6,892 bases of DNA, taken from NCBI GenBank assembly GCA_030600975.1, contig JAUVUL010000095.1, positions 1-6,892 on the forward strand, given 5' to 3'. The translations under genes and the position numbers were made by a program. Each line of letters begins with the position of its first letter. Positions within the stretch are counted from its first letter, which is position 1. Shown piece by piece: positions 6,303 to 6,892 of the stretch. The DNA comes from Candidatus Aegiribacteria sp. GTDB taxonomy: Bacteria; Fermentibacterota; Fermentibacteria; Fermentibacterales; JCC-6. The notes beneath the pieces are model-generated. The model was not told the origin of the DNA. It ran no database searches and saw only the letters and a list, made by a program, of their open reading frames with translations.

Positions 6303-6892
6303 ACCAACACCGGAAAGCTCCACCTCATAGATGATATCGCTCTCCTGATCCGATACCCAGAAATTGGTTCCGTCAAATGTGAGAGCAGTTGGCTTCATGC
6401 CGCTTGAAATACCGGTTACATCATATGTATCAACAATCACTCCATCAGTAGTCACTTCAACGATCATCTTGTCGTCCTTGGCGGCATAAAAAAGATTCGC
6501 ACCATTCCAGGCCATATCCCCTGGATTTGTGTGTGGAATCGAGAATGAGCTGAGAACAGTTCCGTCTTTACTCATCTCATAGATCATCTGTGTGCCACGG
6601 CACGATATCCAGAGGTTGTTTCCATCCCACGTCATGCCGAATTGATATATCTCCGAACACATGAAAGAAGAAACGTATGTACCGGAAGTTGTATATTCGA
6701 ATACCTCGCCCGGCATACTTGTATTTTCGATGAACATCCCCCACAAGTTTGTTCCGTCAAACGCGGCTCCATCTCCGTTCTTGCCCCCGGGTCCTGTTGG
6801 GGTGAAATGGCTTATTACGGTGCCATTCGTGTTAATCTTATAAAAAGTGTCATAGTGCCCACCGAGCAGCCACAAGTAATTCCCGTCCCAGG
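6258..6892 (-). CDS. WDGxxLW-repeat beta-propeller-like protein, 5' end outside window
   Basis: The leftward frame ends with TAG at 6258-6260 and stays open to the window edge, so the N-terminus is missing. A TTG at 6873-6875 is not the real start, because the codons before it read WDGNY and continue the repeat. At least five repeats of [WF]-[DN]-G-x-x-[LF]-[WF] recur about every 40-44 residues (WDGNYLW, FDGTNLW, WDGNNLW, WNGANLF, FDGTNFW), each followed by strands of the type I-Y-E-[MV]-x-x-D/G-G-T-V. This is the layout of an NHL/SMP-30/Vgb-like beta-propeller with one blade per repeat; no catalytic site can be named. The protein ends in LQQYTFGRIKTLFQ, matching the tail type of the convergent secreted protein, so it is probably exported too, although its signal peptide would lie outside the window. 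It is presumably a surface or extracellular binding protein. Confidence 0.82.
   Translation of the reverse strand, partial: WDGNYLWLLGGHYDTFYKINTNGTVISHFTPTGPGGKNGDGAAFDGTNLWGMFIENTSMPGEVFEYTTSGTYVSSFMCSEIYQFGMTWDGNNLWISCRGTQMIYEMSKDGTVLSSFSIPHTNPGDMAWNGANLFYAAKDDKMIVEVTTDGVIVDTYDVTGISSGMKPTALTFDGTNFWVSDQESDIIYEVELSGVGLQQYTFGRIKTLFQ

Noticed and set aside
6183..6407. A 74-codon plus-strand frame across the convergent junction
   Set aside because: Mostly antisense to the propeller gene and overlapping the end of the secreted-protein gene in another frame; no ribosome site or familiar motif.
6873..6875. TTG as the start of the propeller gene
   Set aside because: The codons before it (WDGNY) continue the repeat motif up to the window edge, so the gene is simply truncated by the window.

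Overview
The window reads as one stretch of chromosome from an uncultured, free-living, Gram-negative-type bacterium of moderate GC (mid-40s % by eye). Coding sequence is rich in ATA, AGA, AGG and GGA codons. Three things resemble candidate phyla of the FCB/deltaproteobacterial sphere: a hybrid kinase with an HDFNNLL H-box, 40-residue-period TPR signalling proteins, and secreted beta-rich proteins ending in a T-[WF]-G-x-I-K tail. A Fermentibacteria/Aegiribacteria-like lineage is my guess from memory of that tail; the sequence does not establish it. I see no rRNA, tRNA, CRISPR array, transposase or integrase.

Bases 1-5523 are a rightward signalling cluster. It opens with the C-terminal part of a FIST-domain sensor protein (1-461). 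This overlaps by 8 bp a GAF-PAS-HisKA-HATPase-REC hybrid histidine kinase (454-2571). After 71 bp comes the first of two tandem paralogous proteins (2643-4001 and 4168-5523). Each has about eight TPRs, a charged coiled coil and a C-terminal CxxC...CxxC module of unknown function. In the TPR proteins I know with this kind of coiled coil, it leads to a kinase, cyclase or GGDEF domain. Here it leads to the small, presumably metal-binding module, which is far better conserved between the copies than the TPR part (58/63 versus about 57/94 identical residues in the segments I aligned by hand). No DNA-binding response regulator is present. The simplest reading is that FIST plus kinase sense a ligand, and the TPR-CxxC proteins are scaffolds or output partners. 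That link is inference from gene order.

Bases 5524-6892 hold a different kind of cargo. A rightward secreted protein with a signal peptide and a jelly-roll-like domain (5648-6223) converges on a leftward WDGxxLW-repeat beta-propeller protein cut by the window edge (6258-6892). Their domains are unrelated, yet both end in T-[WF]-G-x-I-K-T plus a hydrophobic residue, which suggests a shared C-terminal sorting or anchoring signal. The 34 bp between their stops lies inside a nested inverted repeat that may act as a two-way 3' end structure.

The most interesting items are the tandem TPR-coiled-coil-CxxC proteins and the common C-terminal tail. Smaller observations are a possible 28-35 codon ORF translationally coupled to the secreted gene, and a Shine-Dalgarno-like site with a mini-ORF ahead of the second TPR gene.
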